Positions 1 through 6,264 of a stretch of DNA of 10,462 nucleotides are shown here, one piece after another. Position numbers and translations under genes: made by a program. The first letter of the stretch is position 1, and each line of letters starts with the position of its first letter. A model generated the notes under the pieces. That model saw only the letters and a program-made list of their open reading frames with translations, was not told where the DNA came from and did not search any database. The stretch comes from a bacterium (lineage in GTDB: Bacteria; UBA9089; JASEGY01), in assembly GCA_030019105.1 (NCBI GenBank), contig JASEGY010000094.1, positions 1-10,462 on the forward strand, given 5' to 3'.

Positions 1-15
1 AGAAACCTGGTTTCT
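1..15. repeat. Half copy of the dispersed AGAAACC/GGTTTCT palindrome
   Basis: AGAAACCTGGTTTCT is a palindrome of two 7-base arms around one base. Related copies occur at 3899-3922 (degenerate), 4081-4095, 6408-6433 and 6862-6894. It lies just downstream of the rpiB stop, between rpiB and whatever gene follows outside the window. No other feature is visible in bases 1-61. Confidence 0.7.
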
Positions 16-61
16 GCGGGGCCTACCAACAAATTCAAATGGAATGAAGTACTACGCTGCG

Positions 62-505
62 TCATACTTTTTGGGTCTCAAGTTTAGTAATCATACCTAC
101 CCGACGGGCATGACGGCCTTCCAGGGCTTCAGTAATCAGGAAAACCCTGACCATCTCATCCACTAAAGAATGCTCCATAGTCCTCGCCCCCAGGACAATG
201 ATATTGGCATCATTATGCTCTCGGGCCGCCTTGGCTGTCTCTACATTGTAGCAAAGGGCTGCCCTTATCCCTGAAATCTTATTGGCCGCAATAGACATCC
301 CGATCCCGGTTCCACAGATAAGAATCCCCTTTTCACATTCTCCCTTAGCTACTGCCTCAGCTACCAGACTGCCAAACTGAGGATAGTCAACACTCTCTTC
401 ACTGTCAGTCCCATAGTCCTGGCATTCATACTTCCAGAGCTTAAGCAAATCTTTTATTCTTTCCTTAAGACAATATCCCGCGTGGTCGCTGCCTAAAGCA
501 ATCAT
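62..505 (-). CDS. rpiB: Ribose-5-phosphate isomerase B
   Basis: Cytoplasmic enzyme of the RpiB/LacAB family that interconverts ribose 5-phosphate and ribulose 5-phosphate in the pentose phosphate pathway. The 147 residues match the family's usual length. Visible landmarks are the N-terminal SDHAG (D8, H9), the ICGTGIGMSI loop with the catalytic Cys64, the REHNDAN stretch with His97, GAR with Arg108 and the basic tail around R131-R135, all expected for an intact active site. The ATG at 505 is preceded by a strong Shine-Dalgarno (AGGAGGT, about 5 bases away), which fixes the start. It is the last gene of the minus-strand series. The 49-base gap to the upstream protease gene is filled by a dispersed repeat, so it probably shares the upstream transcript, although an own promoter in that gap cannot be excluded. 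Confidence 0.96.
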   Translation of the reverse strand: MIALGSDHAGYCLKERIKDLLKLWKYECQDYGTDSEESVDYPQFGSLVAEAVAKGECEKGILICGTGIGMSIAANKISGIRAALCYNVETAKAAREHNDANIIVLGARTMEHSLVDEMVRVFLITEALEGRHARRVGMITKLETQKV

Positions 506-516
506 TTATACCTCCT

Positions 517-583
517 ATACGATTTCGGATTTCTGATTGCAGATTTCGGATTTTTTATTCCGCAATCCGCATTCCGCAATTCA
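517..583. repeat. Dispersed GATTTCGGATT/ATTCCGCAATCCGC repeat block
   Basis: Short imperfect repeats of the kind GATTTCGGATTT and GATTGCAGATTTCGG are followed by the loosely inverted ATTCCGCAATCCGCATTCCGCAATTC-like half. A related piece (GATTGCGGATTG type) lies at 5346-5378. The block spans the 3' end of the upstream protease gene and the rpiB leader. On the minus strand it supplies the last codons and stop of that protease gene. Confidence 0.6.
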
Positions 584-1019
584 TAAAAAGGTCCATAACC
601 ATTTTCCCCCCATGTTCAGGGTTAGGGATGAGGGCTTGTTTTTTAGGGTCAACCTGGAAATCAAGGTTCTCCAGCGCGATGTAGCCGACTAACGCCGGGA
701 TACCCTTTTCTGGTATCTCCATTACGTCTATGGTACATGTTCTTTCCATAATGGTCAACCGGGCTCCCTGGAAGACCTTTCTTCCCACCGGGCCAGTGGC
801 TGTAGTTGCCCGCCAGGCCGGCTCGGCCCCCCGGTCTCCCAGGTAGGATAAGCCCAGGGCGCTTATTTCCTTCTGAGGCAAACAAAGCATTGTCGCTCCC
901 GTATCTACCAGGGCAGGGAGTTCAATTGATCTGATCTCTTTCAAATCCAACTGATTACGTTCAGCCAATAAAATATCCCCTAAATTTTCAACCTTGATCA
1001 TAGTCATGACTCGTCCCAC
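555..1019 (-). CDS. Retropepsin-like (clan AA) aspartic protease, first copy
   Basis: Small bacterial retropepsin-like protein of 154 residues. The catalytic signature is LVDTGAT at residues 38-43, followed by MLCLP. The second hallmark is LVGYIALENLDFQVDP at about 110-125, which resembles the conserved 'hGxxxLxxhxhxVDP' end of this family. One such unit per chain implies a homodimer if active; the substrate is unknown. The start is taken as GTG at 1019 because AAGGAG lies about 10 bases upstream; an ATG at 1007 is the alternative. It begins 15 bases after the HepT-like stop and is probably cotranscribed with it. Two oddities: residues 64-70 (GAEPAWR) are encoded by a 17-bp GC-rich repeat found elsewhere in the window, and the last nine residues (MNCGMRIAE) are encoded by the repeat block at 517-583. 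Confidence 0.8.
   Translation of the reverse strand: MGRVMTMIKVENLGDILLAERNQLDLKEIRSIELPALVDTGATMLCLPQKEISALGLSYLGDRGAEPAWRATTATGPVGRKVFQGARLTIMERTCTIDVMEIPEKGIPALVGYIALENLDFQVDPKKQALIPNPEHGGKMVMDLFMNCGMRIAE
812..828. repeat. GC-rich 17-bp microrepeat inside the protease gene
   Basis: GCCAGGCCGGCTCGGCC, identical to 7499-7515 and to the reverse complement of the tandem copies at 10411-10462. Here it is read through in frame as part of GAEPAWR. Confidence 0.75.
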
Positions 1020-1034
1020 TTGAAGTTCTCTCCT

Positions 1035-1475
1035 TCATTCTCTCATTCTATTCTGTTCCCGGTCTAATATAGAAGTCAGCAATCTACGAATCAGCTCCTG
1101 TTGACTCGCATACATCCTTACCGCCTGCCAACGGAAATTCAGATACCTGTGGGCTAAACGGTTTCTCTGAATAGCTAATTTGGCCATGCTGCTCTGATTC
1201 TCCTCGGAAAACCCAAAAAACTCACAAACCTTCTTTAAAACATCACTGTAACTTTCAGCAGCGATTCCTTCTTCTGTAAGGACTGTTCCGCTTACCTCGA
1301 TCAAGGCGGTAAGAATATTTTCTACTGTCCTATCCATCAGCTTCTGGAGCTTTTTATCCTTTTGATAATCCTGCCAGGCTTTGGTAGAGTATTCTCTTTC
1401 AAATTCCTTCATCTCTTCAGTGATAAATTGCAGGGATTCACTAATCCGGCCACTGGCATATCGAAATTCAGGCAT
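1035..1475 (-). CDS. hepT: HepT-like RNase toxin (HEPN domain)
   Basis: A 146-residue, mostly helical HEPN-type protein. The RX4HXY motif that defines HepT active sites is present as R104-N-R-L-A-H109-R-Y111 within IQRNRLAHRYLNF. In characterised MntA-HepT systems this motif forms a dimeric RNase site and the tyrosine is AMPylated by MntA to silence the toxin. Helices before the motif (ALIEVSGTVL, DVLKKVCEFFGF) are as expected for the family. The ATG at 1475 overlaps the end of the upstream nucleotidyltransferase by 8 bases, the usual coupled antitoxin-toxin order. All three motif residues are intact, so the toxin is predicted to be functional. Its role (phage defence or stress) is inference from the family. 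Confidence 0.88.
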   Translation of the reverse strand: MPEFRYASGRISESLQFITEEMKEFEREYSTKAWQDYQKDKKLQKLMDRTVENILTALIEVSGTVLTEEGIAAESYSDVLKKVCEFFGFSEENQSSMAKLAIQRNRLAHRYLNFRWQAVRMYASQQELIRRLLTSILDREQNRMRE

Positions 1476-1914
1476 GTGATAATGCCTCCAGATTTCTTTT
1501 TGCCACCGCCATCTGCCATTTTATTCCAAAGAGGCTGAAATCCTCCATCTGAGCGATGGCTTGATTTTTCAAGGCGGCATATCTTCCAAAGTCTTTAATA
1601 TACAATGGGATACTCGAAACAATGGCATTGTAGTAAAGCATAGGTTTTTTGAAATCTTTATCGACTGAAATGATATTTGTTTCTATGCCCATCTTCAAGA
1701 AAACTTCAAGAGAGATATCGGTAATGAGACTGAAAGTTTCTTCCTCAGAAGAAGGCTCAGGGAGGAAGAACAAAGCTATATCAAGATCTGAATCTCCCCT
1801 CGGATAACCACTGGCCCAGGAACCGTATAAAAAGGCCATATCAATACCGAACATATCCGCCTTTTCTTTGAAAAAGCTCTGTAGCTTTAGAATGAGGTCT
1901 TCTCTATTATTCAC
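1468..1914 (-). CDS. mntA: MntA-like minimal nucleotidyltransferase antitoxin
   Basis: A 148-residue minimal nucleotidyltransferase. The GSX10DXD motif is complete: G31-S32, ten residues, D43-L-D45 (GSWASGYPRGDSDLD). In the best studied systems such proteins AMPylate the HepT tyrosine and thereby neutralise it. A third acidic residue usually follows in a VDLV-like strand; here the matching strand reads GIETNIISV, with only E78 as candidate, so catalysis might be altered. The start is GTG at 1914 with a weak GGGT upstream, 12 bases after the stop of the small Tat-like frame. It is translationally coupled to the HepT-like gene by an 8-base overlap. The C-terminal helix (DFSLFGIKWQMAVAKRNLEAL) is plausible for contact with the toxin, which is an inference. 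Confidence 0.86.
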   Translation of the reverse strand: MNNREDLILKLQSFFKEKADMFGIDMAFLYGSWASGYPRGDSDLDIALFFLPEPSSEEETFSLITDISLEVFLKMGIETNIISVDKDFKKPMLYYNAIVSSIPLYIKDFGRYAALKNQAIAQMEDFSLFGIKWQMAVAKRNLEALSHA

Positions 1915-1926
1915 TTCGGTTACCCT

Positions 1927-2085
1927 TTAACCGGCTAAATGGCGATAGTAACCGGCTTCTACTTGAGAAATATTTGGAGTTGAGTTATCTTTGTCATCCT
2001 TAAGAAAAAGAGTAGTCAGAAAAAATATTATCCCGCTAAATATTCCTGTACTCAGAAACTCCCGCCGAGTTAATTTGTTATTCAT
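1927..2085 (-). CDS. Small protein with a twin-arginine-like signal and one membrane segment
   Basis: A 52-residue reading frame that I do not recognise with certainty. It begins MNNKLTRREFLSTG, giving a Tat-like RREFL core at residues 7-11, followed by a hydrophobic stretch GIFSGIIFFLTTLFL (about 14-28). A short polar tail ends QVEAGYYRHLAG. The ATG at 2085 has AAGGAG about 10 bases upstream, a good ribosome binding site. It overlaps the end of the preceding 28-codon frame by 8 bases and stops 12 bases before the mntA-like GTG, so it fits the operon's spacing. The tail resembles the N-terminal 'EA.(F/Y)Y..L.G' of Tat-exported radical SAM proteins of the AmmeMemoRadiSam group, so it could be a stump of one; this is a weak memory-based similarity. 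It could equally be a true small membrane protein. Confidence 0.5.
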   Translation of the reverse strand: MNNKLTRREFLSTGIFSGIIFFLTTLFLKDDKDNSTPNISQVEAGYYRHLAG

Positions 2086-2164
2086 CTACAATCAGCTCCT
2101 TCCCGATTTGCGACGCTGCAATAATCAGATTTGTAAAATCCACCAGATCATCATCATCTGTCAT
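2078..2164 (-). CDS. 28-residue mini-ORF coupled to the orphan nucleotidyltransferase
   Basis: A frame of 28 codons whose ATG overlaps the TGA of the upstream nucleotidyltransferase as ATGA (2164-2161). A GGGAGG lies about 12 bases before the ATG. The product starts MTDDDDLVDF, is acidic at its N-terminus and has one short hydrophobic stretch (NLIIAAS). I do not recognise it. Its place, directly after a MntA-type gene, is where a HepT gene normally starts, but nothing in it matches a HepT N-terminus. It may be a real small peptide, a coupling ORF, or the residue of a lost partner gene. Confidence 0.35.
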   Translation of the reverse strand: MTDDDDLVDFTNLIIAASQIGKELIVDE

Positions 2165-2565
2165 AGATTATAGAACCTCCCGGTTTTCAAGGCGTCTTCA
2201 ATAATGCCGGCCCTTTCTTCATTCAGTTTCTGATAACCGGAGACAACCAGCATTTCAAACATACTTGCGGCATTATTGTCGGCACAAAAGATTCTTCTAT
2301 CTGCGGCGATGATCTCTTTTTGAAATACTGTTGAAACAAGACGCAGGTTGATTAAATCAACTTGTTTTTTCAATAAAGTTTCCAGTTCAAACTGTAAGTC
2401 GATTACCGACAAAGAACCGGTATTTTTTGCTTTTTCAGGAGGCAGAAGAACAGCAATATCCACATCGCTTTCCGGCCATTCATGTCCTGTGCCGTAAGAA
2501 CCAAAGAGATAGACCGCCTGCGTTTCGGGATAGCGCTTTACAATAGTTTGAACAAGTGTATCCAT
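2161..2565 (-). CDS. MntA-like nucleotidyltransferase without a HepT partner
   Basis: A minimal nucleotidyltransferase of 134 residues counted from the ATG at 2565. GSX10DXD is complete: G22-S23, ten residues, D34-V-D36 (GSYGTGHEWPESDVD), and a third acidic residue is present at D70 in QVDLINL, so the active site looks intact. The C-terminus (FEMLVVSGYQKLNEERAGIIEDALKTGR) is the tail typical of MntA proteins of MntA-HepT pairs. The frame is open up to a TTG at 2598, but that would overlap the end of obg by 26 bases; the ATG lies 7 bases after the obg stop and I prefer it, with coupling to obg translation. Unlike its relative at 1468-1914 it has no HEPN gene behind it. Without its own toxin it might cross-act on the HepT at 1035-1475; this is inference. 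Confidence 0.8.
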   Translation of the reverse strand: MDTLVQTIVKRYPETQAVYLFGSYGTGHEWPESDVDIAVLLPPEKAKNTGSLSVIDLQFELETLLKKQVDLINLRLVSTVFQKEIIAADRRIFCADNNAASMFEMLVVSGYQKLNEERAGIIEDALKTGRFYNL

Positions 2566-2572
2566 CGCTCTG

Positions 2573-3844
<1,272 letters not shown>

Positions 3845-3847
3845 TTA

Positions 3848-3866
3848 GTAGTCAGTAATCAGTAGT
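3848..3866. repeat. Dispersed AGTCAGTAATCAGTA-type repeat at the obg start
   Basis: GTAGTCAGTAATCAGTAGT lies immediately upstream of the obg ATG, where a ribosome binding site would be expected. CTGATTACTGAC at 4910-4921 is the same unit in the opposite orientation, and GTAGTCAGTAG at 6251-6261, upstream of prp, is a shorter version. Confidence 0.55.
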
Positions 3867-3898
3867 ATCTTCTCAATATTTCGGGGCACTTGCGGGAA

Positions 3899-3922
3899 GA
3901 AACAGGTTTCTTGAAGAAACCG
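3899..3922. repeat. Degenerate copy of the AGAAACC/GGTTTCT palindrome
   Basis: Reads GAAACAGGTTTCTTGAAGAAAC; the same layout as 6862-6894 but with one base lost and substitutions. It directly abuts the inverted-repeat element beginning at 3924. Confidence 0.55.
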
Positions 3923-3923
3923 G

Positions 3924-4077
3924 GATGGTTCACCTTACTGTGAAAGCTTGCGGCTAAAAATTATCATTAACTTTCCGGAGTTAATCCTTTAGGATTTCAT
4001 TAGTTATGAAAGGCTAAAGCCTAAACTCCAGAAAGAACGCAAGGTTTCACAAGAAAATGGACGATTTTTGAACCGTC
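3924..4077. repeat. MITE-like inverted-repeat element (GAYGGTTCA type), first copy
   Basis: The left end GATGGTTCA and, after 6 bases, CTGTGAAAGCTTGCG are mirrored at the right end: the reverse complement of 4038-4077 starts GACGGTTCA and later reads TGTGAAACCTTGCG. The two arms differ by an indel. Inside lies a second inverted repeat, CTTTCCGGAGTT at 3971-3982 against AACTCCAGAAAG at 4024-4035 (11 of 12 match). The first 32 bases (3924-3955) recur exactly at 4726-4757. There is no reading frame of note, so it would be non-autonomous. The rest of the 3842-4333 spacer holds further repeats and no gene I can support. Confidence 0.55.
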
Positions 4078-4080
4078 CCA

Positions 4081-4095
4081 AGAAACCTGTTTTCT
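4081..4095. repeat. Half copy of the AGAAACC/GGTTTCT palindrome
   Basis: AGAAACCTGTTTTCT, one mismatch from the copy at 1-15. It sits 3 bases after the right end of the element at 3924-4077. Confidence 0.55.
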
Positions 4096-4194
4096 GAGGC
4101 ACTATTTTAGGAACTCGGAAATAAATAACTTACCCAAATCTGGAACACAGATTACACGTATCCTCTTCAAAAGTCATGGTATAGCCCGTTTTTT

Positions 4195-4286
4195 ATCTCT
4201 CGCAAAGCCGCTAAGTCGCAAAGTTGTAAAGCCGCTAAGAGCTTATATTCTTTTATTCTTTGCGTCTTTGCGCCTTTGCGAGAGAT
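4195..4286. repeat. Long inverted repeat (ATCTCTCGCAAAG arms)
   Basis: ATCTCTCGCAAAG at 4195-4207 is perfectly mirrored by CTTTGCGAGAGAT at 4274-4286. The next 16 bases of each arm also pair with 3 mismatches, giving arms of about 29 bases around a 34-base AT-rich loop. CGCAAAG-rich repeats of this style are scattered in intergenic DNA of several bacterial groups. It lies 48 bases beyond the 3' end of the second protease gene and might act as a transcript 3' end, but there is no T-tract. Confidence 0.7.
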
Positions 4287-4333
4287 TATTTAAGCTTTCC
4301 CTTGTACCAATGGATTTGAAGAAGATACAATTA

Positions 4334-4711
4334 TTACATCAACCGGAGTTTGGTTACCCTTGGATCAATAATGACCTCATCGTGTTCAAAGTCCAGTTTC
4401 ATCCTCCACTTCTGCAATGTGGCTGCTCCAATGATCGCCTCTTCTGCCAGCCATGGGATCAGCATAAATTCGTCCGAGAATCGGTAGCCATTGAGGTGGA
4501 AGTTGAGACTTACCCTTTCGGTAGCCGTCAGCTTTTCCTTCTTTTTAGCTGTTCCAAACTCCATTGGTTCAGGTAATGCTTCCGGTTTACCCAGCCTTTT
4601 GGCTAAGGCAGGCTGGATACAGGAATAAGTAGAGCCGGAATCAAAGAGAGCAGGAACCTCTTTCTTTCCCTTTGAACCAACTAACCGCACAGTCTTCTCC
4701 ATGACAGCCAT
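4334..4711 (-). CDS. Retropepsin-like (clan AA) aspartic protease, second copy
   Basis: A 125-residue retropepsin-like protein. The active-site motif is FDSGST at residues 23-28, with serine where the paralogue at 555-1019 has threonine (DTGAT). The C-terminal hallmark is IIGAATLQKWRMKLDFE at 93-109, then VIIDP. The length fits a single-domain member that would dimerise. The frame is open up to 4816, but the added residues are encoded by an inverted-repeat element. I choose the ATG at 4711, which has GGAGGGAG about 5-8 bases upstream. It lies in the gap between rpmA and obg, unusual company for a protease. The substrate is unknown. It is only distantly similar to the other copy, so a recent duplication is unlikely. 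Confidence 0.78.
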   Translation of the reverse strand: MAVMEKTVRLVGSKGKKEVPALFDSGSTYSCIQPALAKRLGKPEALPEPMEFGTAKKKEKLTATERVSLNFHLNGYRFSDEFMLIPWLAEEAIIGAATLQKWRMKLDFEHDEVIIDPRVTKLRLM

Positions 4712-4715
4712 AAAA

Positions 4716-4723
4716 CTCCCTCC
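4716..4723 (-). promoter_or_regulatory. Shine-Dalgarno deciding the start of the second protease
   Basis: On the minus strand the bases read GGAGGGAG, then TTTT, then ATG at 4711. This supports the 125-residue product rather than a longer frame from 4816. Confidence 0.7.
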
Positions 4724-4725
4724 GA

Positions 4726-4900
4726 GATGGTTCACCTTACTGTGAAAGCTTGCGGCTGAGTAAAATATCGAATATCGAACAAGGAATAATGAATGTCGAA
4801 GGAAAAAGGGGAACAAGACTTCATAATTCTAAATTCTTTATTCGATATTCGATATTCAATCCACAAGTTTTCACAGTAAAATTGTAGATTATGAACCGTC
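4726..4900. repeat. MITE-like inverted-repeat element (GAYGGTTCA type), second copy
   Basis: Left arm GATGGTTC (4726-4733) and TTACTGTGAAAGCTTG (4737-4752); right arm CAAGTTTTCACAGTAA (4864-4879, 15 of 16 pair) and GAACCGTC (4893-4900). Nested inside is a perfect 16-bp inverted repeat, AATATCGAATATCGAA (4764-4779) against 4841-4856, whose imperfect pairing continues inward. The left end stops two bases before the Shine-Dalgarno of the second protease gene, so the element forms that gene's leader. Its first 32 bases equal 3924-3955 while the interiors differ. Confidence 0.65.
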
Positions 4901-4930
4901 CCCTCCCTCCTGATTACTGACAACGGCCCT

Positions 4931-5052
4931 GGTCATCGTTTGGGCAATGGGATCAATTTTGTAGTGGTCGAGCTTGCTCGACATTACGGCAGAGCAAGCT
5001 CTGCAACTACAACACCCAATTTGGTCAAGCACTTTTTGCCGAAACGATGATC
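4931..5052. repeat. Inverted-repeat element carrying cloverleaf copy 1
   Basis: GGTCATCGTTTGGGCAA (4931-4947) pairs with TTGCCGAAACGATGATC (5036-5052), 15 of 17 positions. The cloverleaf repeat at 4959-5012 lies inside. The right arm begins 22 bases past the rpmA stop, so it is transcribed with rpmA. No gene is visible between 4712 and 5073. Confidence 0.65.
4959..5012. repeat. 54-nt cloverleaf (REP-like) repeat, copy 1
   Basis: Outer stem TTGTAGT/ACTACAA (4959-4965 with 5006-5012). Two perfect 7-bp hairpins sit inside: GTCGAGC-TT-GCTCGAC (4967-4982) and GCAGAGC-AA-GCTCTGC (4989-5004). The GAGCTTGCTC and GAGCAAGCTC cores can also pair with each other, so two alternative folds exist. The second copy is at 6305-6358, same length, differing only in the 5-base spacer between the hairpins. 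Confidence 0.85.
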
Positions 5053-5073
5053 AATGCCCTGACAACTAAATCT

Positions 5074-5325
5074 TTACCCTTCAATGACGTCTATTCTCCG
5101 CTTCCCCCTGGATTGAATGAAGTTAACGAACCCGTCAACCCTGGCAAAAAGGGTATCATCGCTGCCACGCCCAACATTGCGTCCCGGAAAGAATCTTGTC
5201 CCCCGCTGTCTGACGAGGATACTGCCTCCAGTAACAAATTGACCATCGTGCCGTTTTACGCCTAATCGTTGGGCATTACTATCCCGGCCATTGCGGGAAC
5301 TACCCAATCCTTTTTTGTGAGCCAT
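5074..5325 (-). CDS. rpmA: Large-subunit ribosomal protein L27, without N-terminal extension
   Basis: L27, 83 residues, whose N-terminus reaches the peptidyl-transferase centre. It starts directly [16 protein letters not shown], the sequence that in Firmicutes and relatives appears only after Prp removes a short extension. The family signature [25 protein letters not shown] stretch spans residues 34-54. The start is firm: GGGAGGTGA lies 6 bases upstream, and the TGA within it (5334-5332) is an in-frame stop three codons before the ATG, so no longer form can be translated. It belongs to the rplU-prp-rpmA-obg cluster, though 315 bases of repeat-bearing spacer separate it from the small coiled-coil gene. 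Confidence 0.96.
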   Translation of the reverse strand: MAHKKGLGSSRNGRDSNAQRLGVKRHDGQFVTGGSILVRQRGTRFFPGRNVGRGSDDTLFARVDGFVNFIQSRGKRRIDVIEG

Positions 5326-5331
5326 ACTCAG

Positions 5332-5340
5332 TCACCTCCC
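5332..5340 (-). promoter_or_regulatory. Shine-Dalgarno of rpmA with an in-frame stop
   Basis: GGGAGGTGA on the minus strand, 6 bases before the rpmA ATG. Its last three bases form a TGA in the rpmA frame and rule out an extended L27. Confidence 0.85.
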
Positions 5341-5345
5341 TTTCC

Positions 5346-5378
5346 AATTGCAGATTGTGGATCCCGGATTGCGGATTG
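5346..5378. repeat. GATTGCGGATTG-type dispersed repeat fragment
   Basis: TTGCAGATTGTGG and CCGGATTGCGGATTG resemble the block at 517-583. It lies in the rpmA leader. The remaining part of the 5326-5640 spacer contains a weak hairpin (AAATCC/GGATTT near 5404-5420), the element at 5490-5617 and no supportable gene. Confidence 0.45.
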
Positions 5379-5489
5379 TCGAGAATACTGGCGCACTCAC
5401 CGAAATCCCCTTTGGATTTTTCCGGCTCCATGACGCGCCGGCATTTATATGCCCACAGCCAACCAACCAATGCCCAAAAGGGTAAACAT

Positions 5490-5617
5490 GGGGGACGTAG
5501 TTAAAAAACGTAAGAAATCACCCTAATAGCTCGTCTTTTAACTCAGTATCACCAGCATAGTCAGTGGTACTGACTTATGTATGCCCCCGGTTTTTTTCGT
5601 TTTTTAACTACGCCCCC
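5490..5617. repeat. 128-bp MITE-like element with GGGGGCGTAGTTAAAAAACG ends
   Basis: The left end GGGGGACGTAGTTAAAAAACG-type arm (5490-5510) and the right arm CGTTTTTTAACTACGCCCCC (5598-5617) pair at all 20 positions with a single one-base bulge. Inside, CATAGTCAGT and ACTGACTTATG (5556-5579) form another hairpin around GGT. The interior has no coding potential I can see. Just beyond the right end CTAAGTTTCTC is repeated twice in tandem (5617-5638). Confidence 0.75.
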
Positions 5618-5640
5618 TAAGTTTCTCCTAAGTTTCTCCG

Positions 5641-5877
5641 TTACAACAGTTTAACTAAAGTAGCCACTATTGCCGCCTGAGCTACTAACATACCCGCAAC
5701 CCACTTTATGATTTCGACTTTTGCCTTTTCAACTGCTTTTTCAACATCATCTTTTGTCGCCACGTGGGCTTCTGTTACATCCTTGATAACTTCAGCAATC
5801 TCTTTCGCAGCCGATTCATTAAGGGTCGCCTCTTTTAATCGTTCATAAATACTTAAGGTATCAACAGCAGTCATCAT
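5641..5877 (-). CDS. Small coiled-coil protein with C-terminal membrane segment
   Basis: A 78-residue protein with the layout of DUF1640/CCDC90-like small proteins. An amphipathic helical part (about 8-58, with AKEIAEVIKD and ATKDDVEKAVEKAKVEIIKW) leads into a single hydrophobic helix VAGMLVAQAAIVATLVKLL at the C-terminus. It would be a tail-anchored inner-membrane protein that self-associates through its coiled coil. The function is unknown. The first ATG at 5877 overlaps the prp stop as ATGA and has GGGAG 5 bases upstream; a second ATG follows immediately. This coupling implies coexpression with prp. Whether it contributes to Prp function or ribosome biogenesis is not known, and similar small genes occur in unrelated contexts. 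Confidence 0.75.
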   Translation of the reverse strand: MMTAVDTLSIYERLKEATLNESAAKEIAEVIKDVTEAHVATKDDVEKAVEKAKVEIIKWVAGMLVAQAAIVATLVKLL

Positions 5878-6221
5878 AGGATCTCCCTCGCTCTCTCATT
5901 TTCGTACACTCTGATATAATCCTTATACCTTTCTTCTCCAGCCATAGCCCGAAGACTTAAAGCCGTTGTTTCTAAGATGGCTCCCGCCTCTTTCTCCTTG
6001 CCATCAAACCCTCTAATAGAAACCTTCAGGCAACCTCTGGTTTTTTTGAGGCTGATTTCTAAGCCAAGCTGCTCCTTGAGGCCGACCACGGCATTTTGGA
6101 GAAGAGCTGATATAGCGGAGCAGACAATATCTTGCCCTGCCCTGGCATAAAGGGCATGTCCTTCCGCCGCAAAAGCGACAATTCTGCCTTCCGCATCTCG
6201 ATCAAAATACACCTTAATCAT
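5874..6221 (-). CDS. prp: Ribosomal-processing cysteine protease Prp (YsxB family)
   Basis: Prp is the cysteine protease that in Staphylococcus and related bacteria cleaves an N-terminal extension from L27. The 115-residue product has the family's catalytic pair at the standard positions, His22 in EGHALYARAGQD and Cys34 in IVCSAISALLQN. The C-terminal half (GFDGKEKEAGAILETTALSLRAMAGEERYKDYIRV) is also typical, so it looks active. It sits between rplU and rpmA as in other genomes, which supports the assignment. The ATG at 6221 lacks a visible Shine-Dalgarno; the bases before it are ATTAAATGATTAA. The odd point is that the L27 encoded at 5074-5325 has no extension to remove. The small membrane protein gene overlaps its stop. 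Confidence 0.92.
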   Translation of the reverse strand: MIKVYFDRDAEGRIVAFAAEGHALYARAGQDIVCSAISALLQNAVVGLKEQLGLEISLKKTRGCLKVSIRGFDGKEKEAGAILETTALSLRAMAGEERYKDYIRVYENERAREIL

Positions 6222-6264
6222 TTAATCATTTAATGATCGTGCGACAAAAAGTAGTCAGTAGAAA

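Noticed and set aside
2078..2164. Mini-ORF as a truncated HepT toxin
   Set aside because: Its position after a MntA-like gene invites this, but the 28 residues show no HEPN features and there is no RX4HXY motif in any frame down to 1927.
2167..2190. Possible promoter (TATAAT-like 2172-2167 with TTGAAA 2190-2185, minus strand)
   Set aside because: The spacer would be only 12 bases, too short for a sigma70 promoter, and it lies within the coding end of the nucleotidyltransferase gene.
4195..4286. Rho-independent terminator after the second protease gene
   Set aside because: The inverted repeat is strong, but the loop is 34 bases and no T-tract follows on the minus strand; the sequence fits a dispersed repeat better.
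4711..4816. Longer N-terminus for the second protease (hydrophobic, signal-like start at 4816)
   Set aside because: The added residues are encoded by an inverted-repeat element and there is a strong Shine-Dalgarno just before the ATG at 4711.
5047..5265. Plus-strand open frame opposite rpmA
   Set aside because: It is the antisense of a certain ribosomal protein gene and begins in an inverted-repeat arm, with no ribosome binding site or recognisable product.
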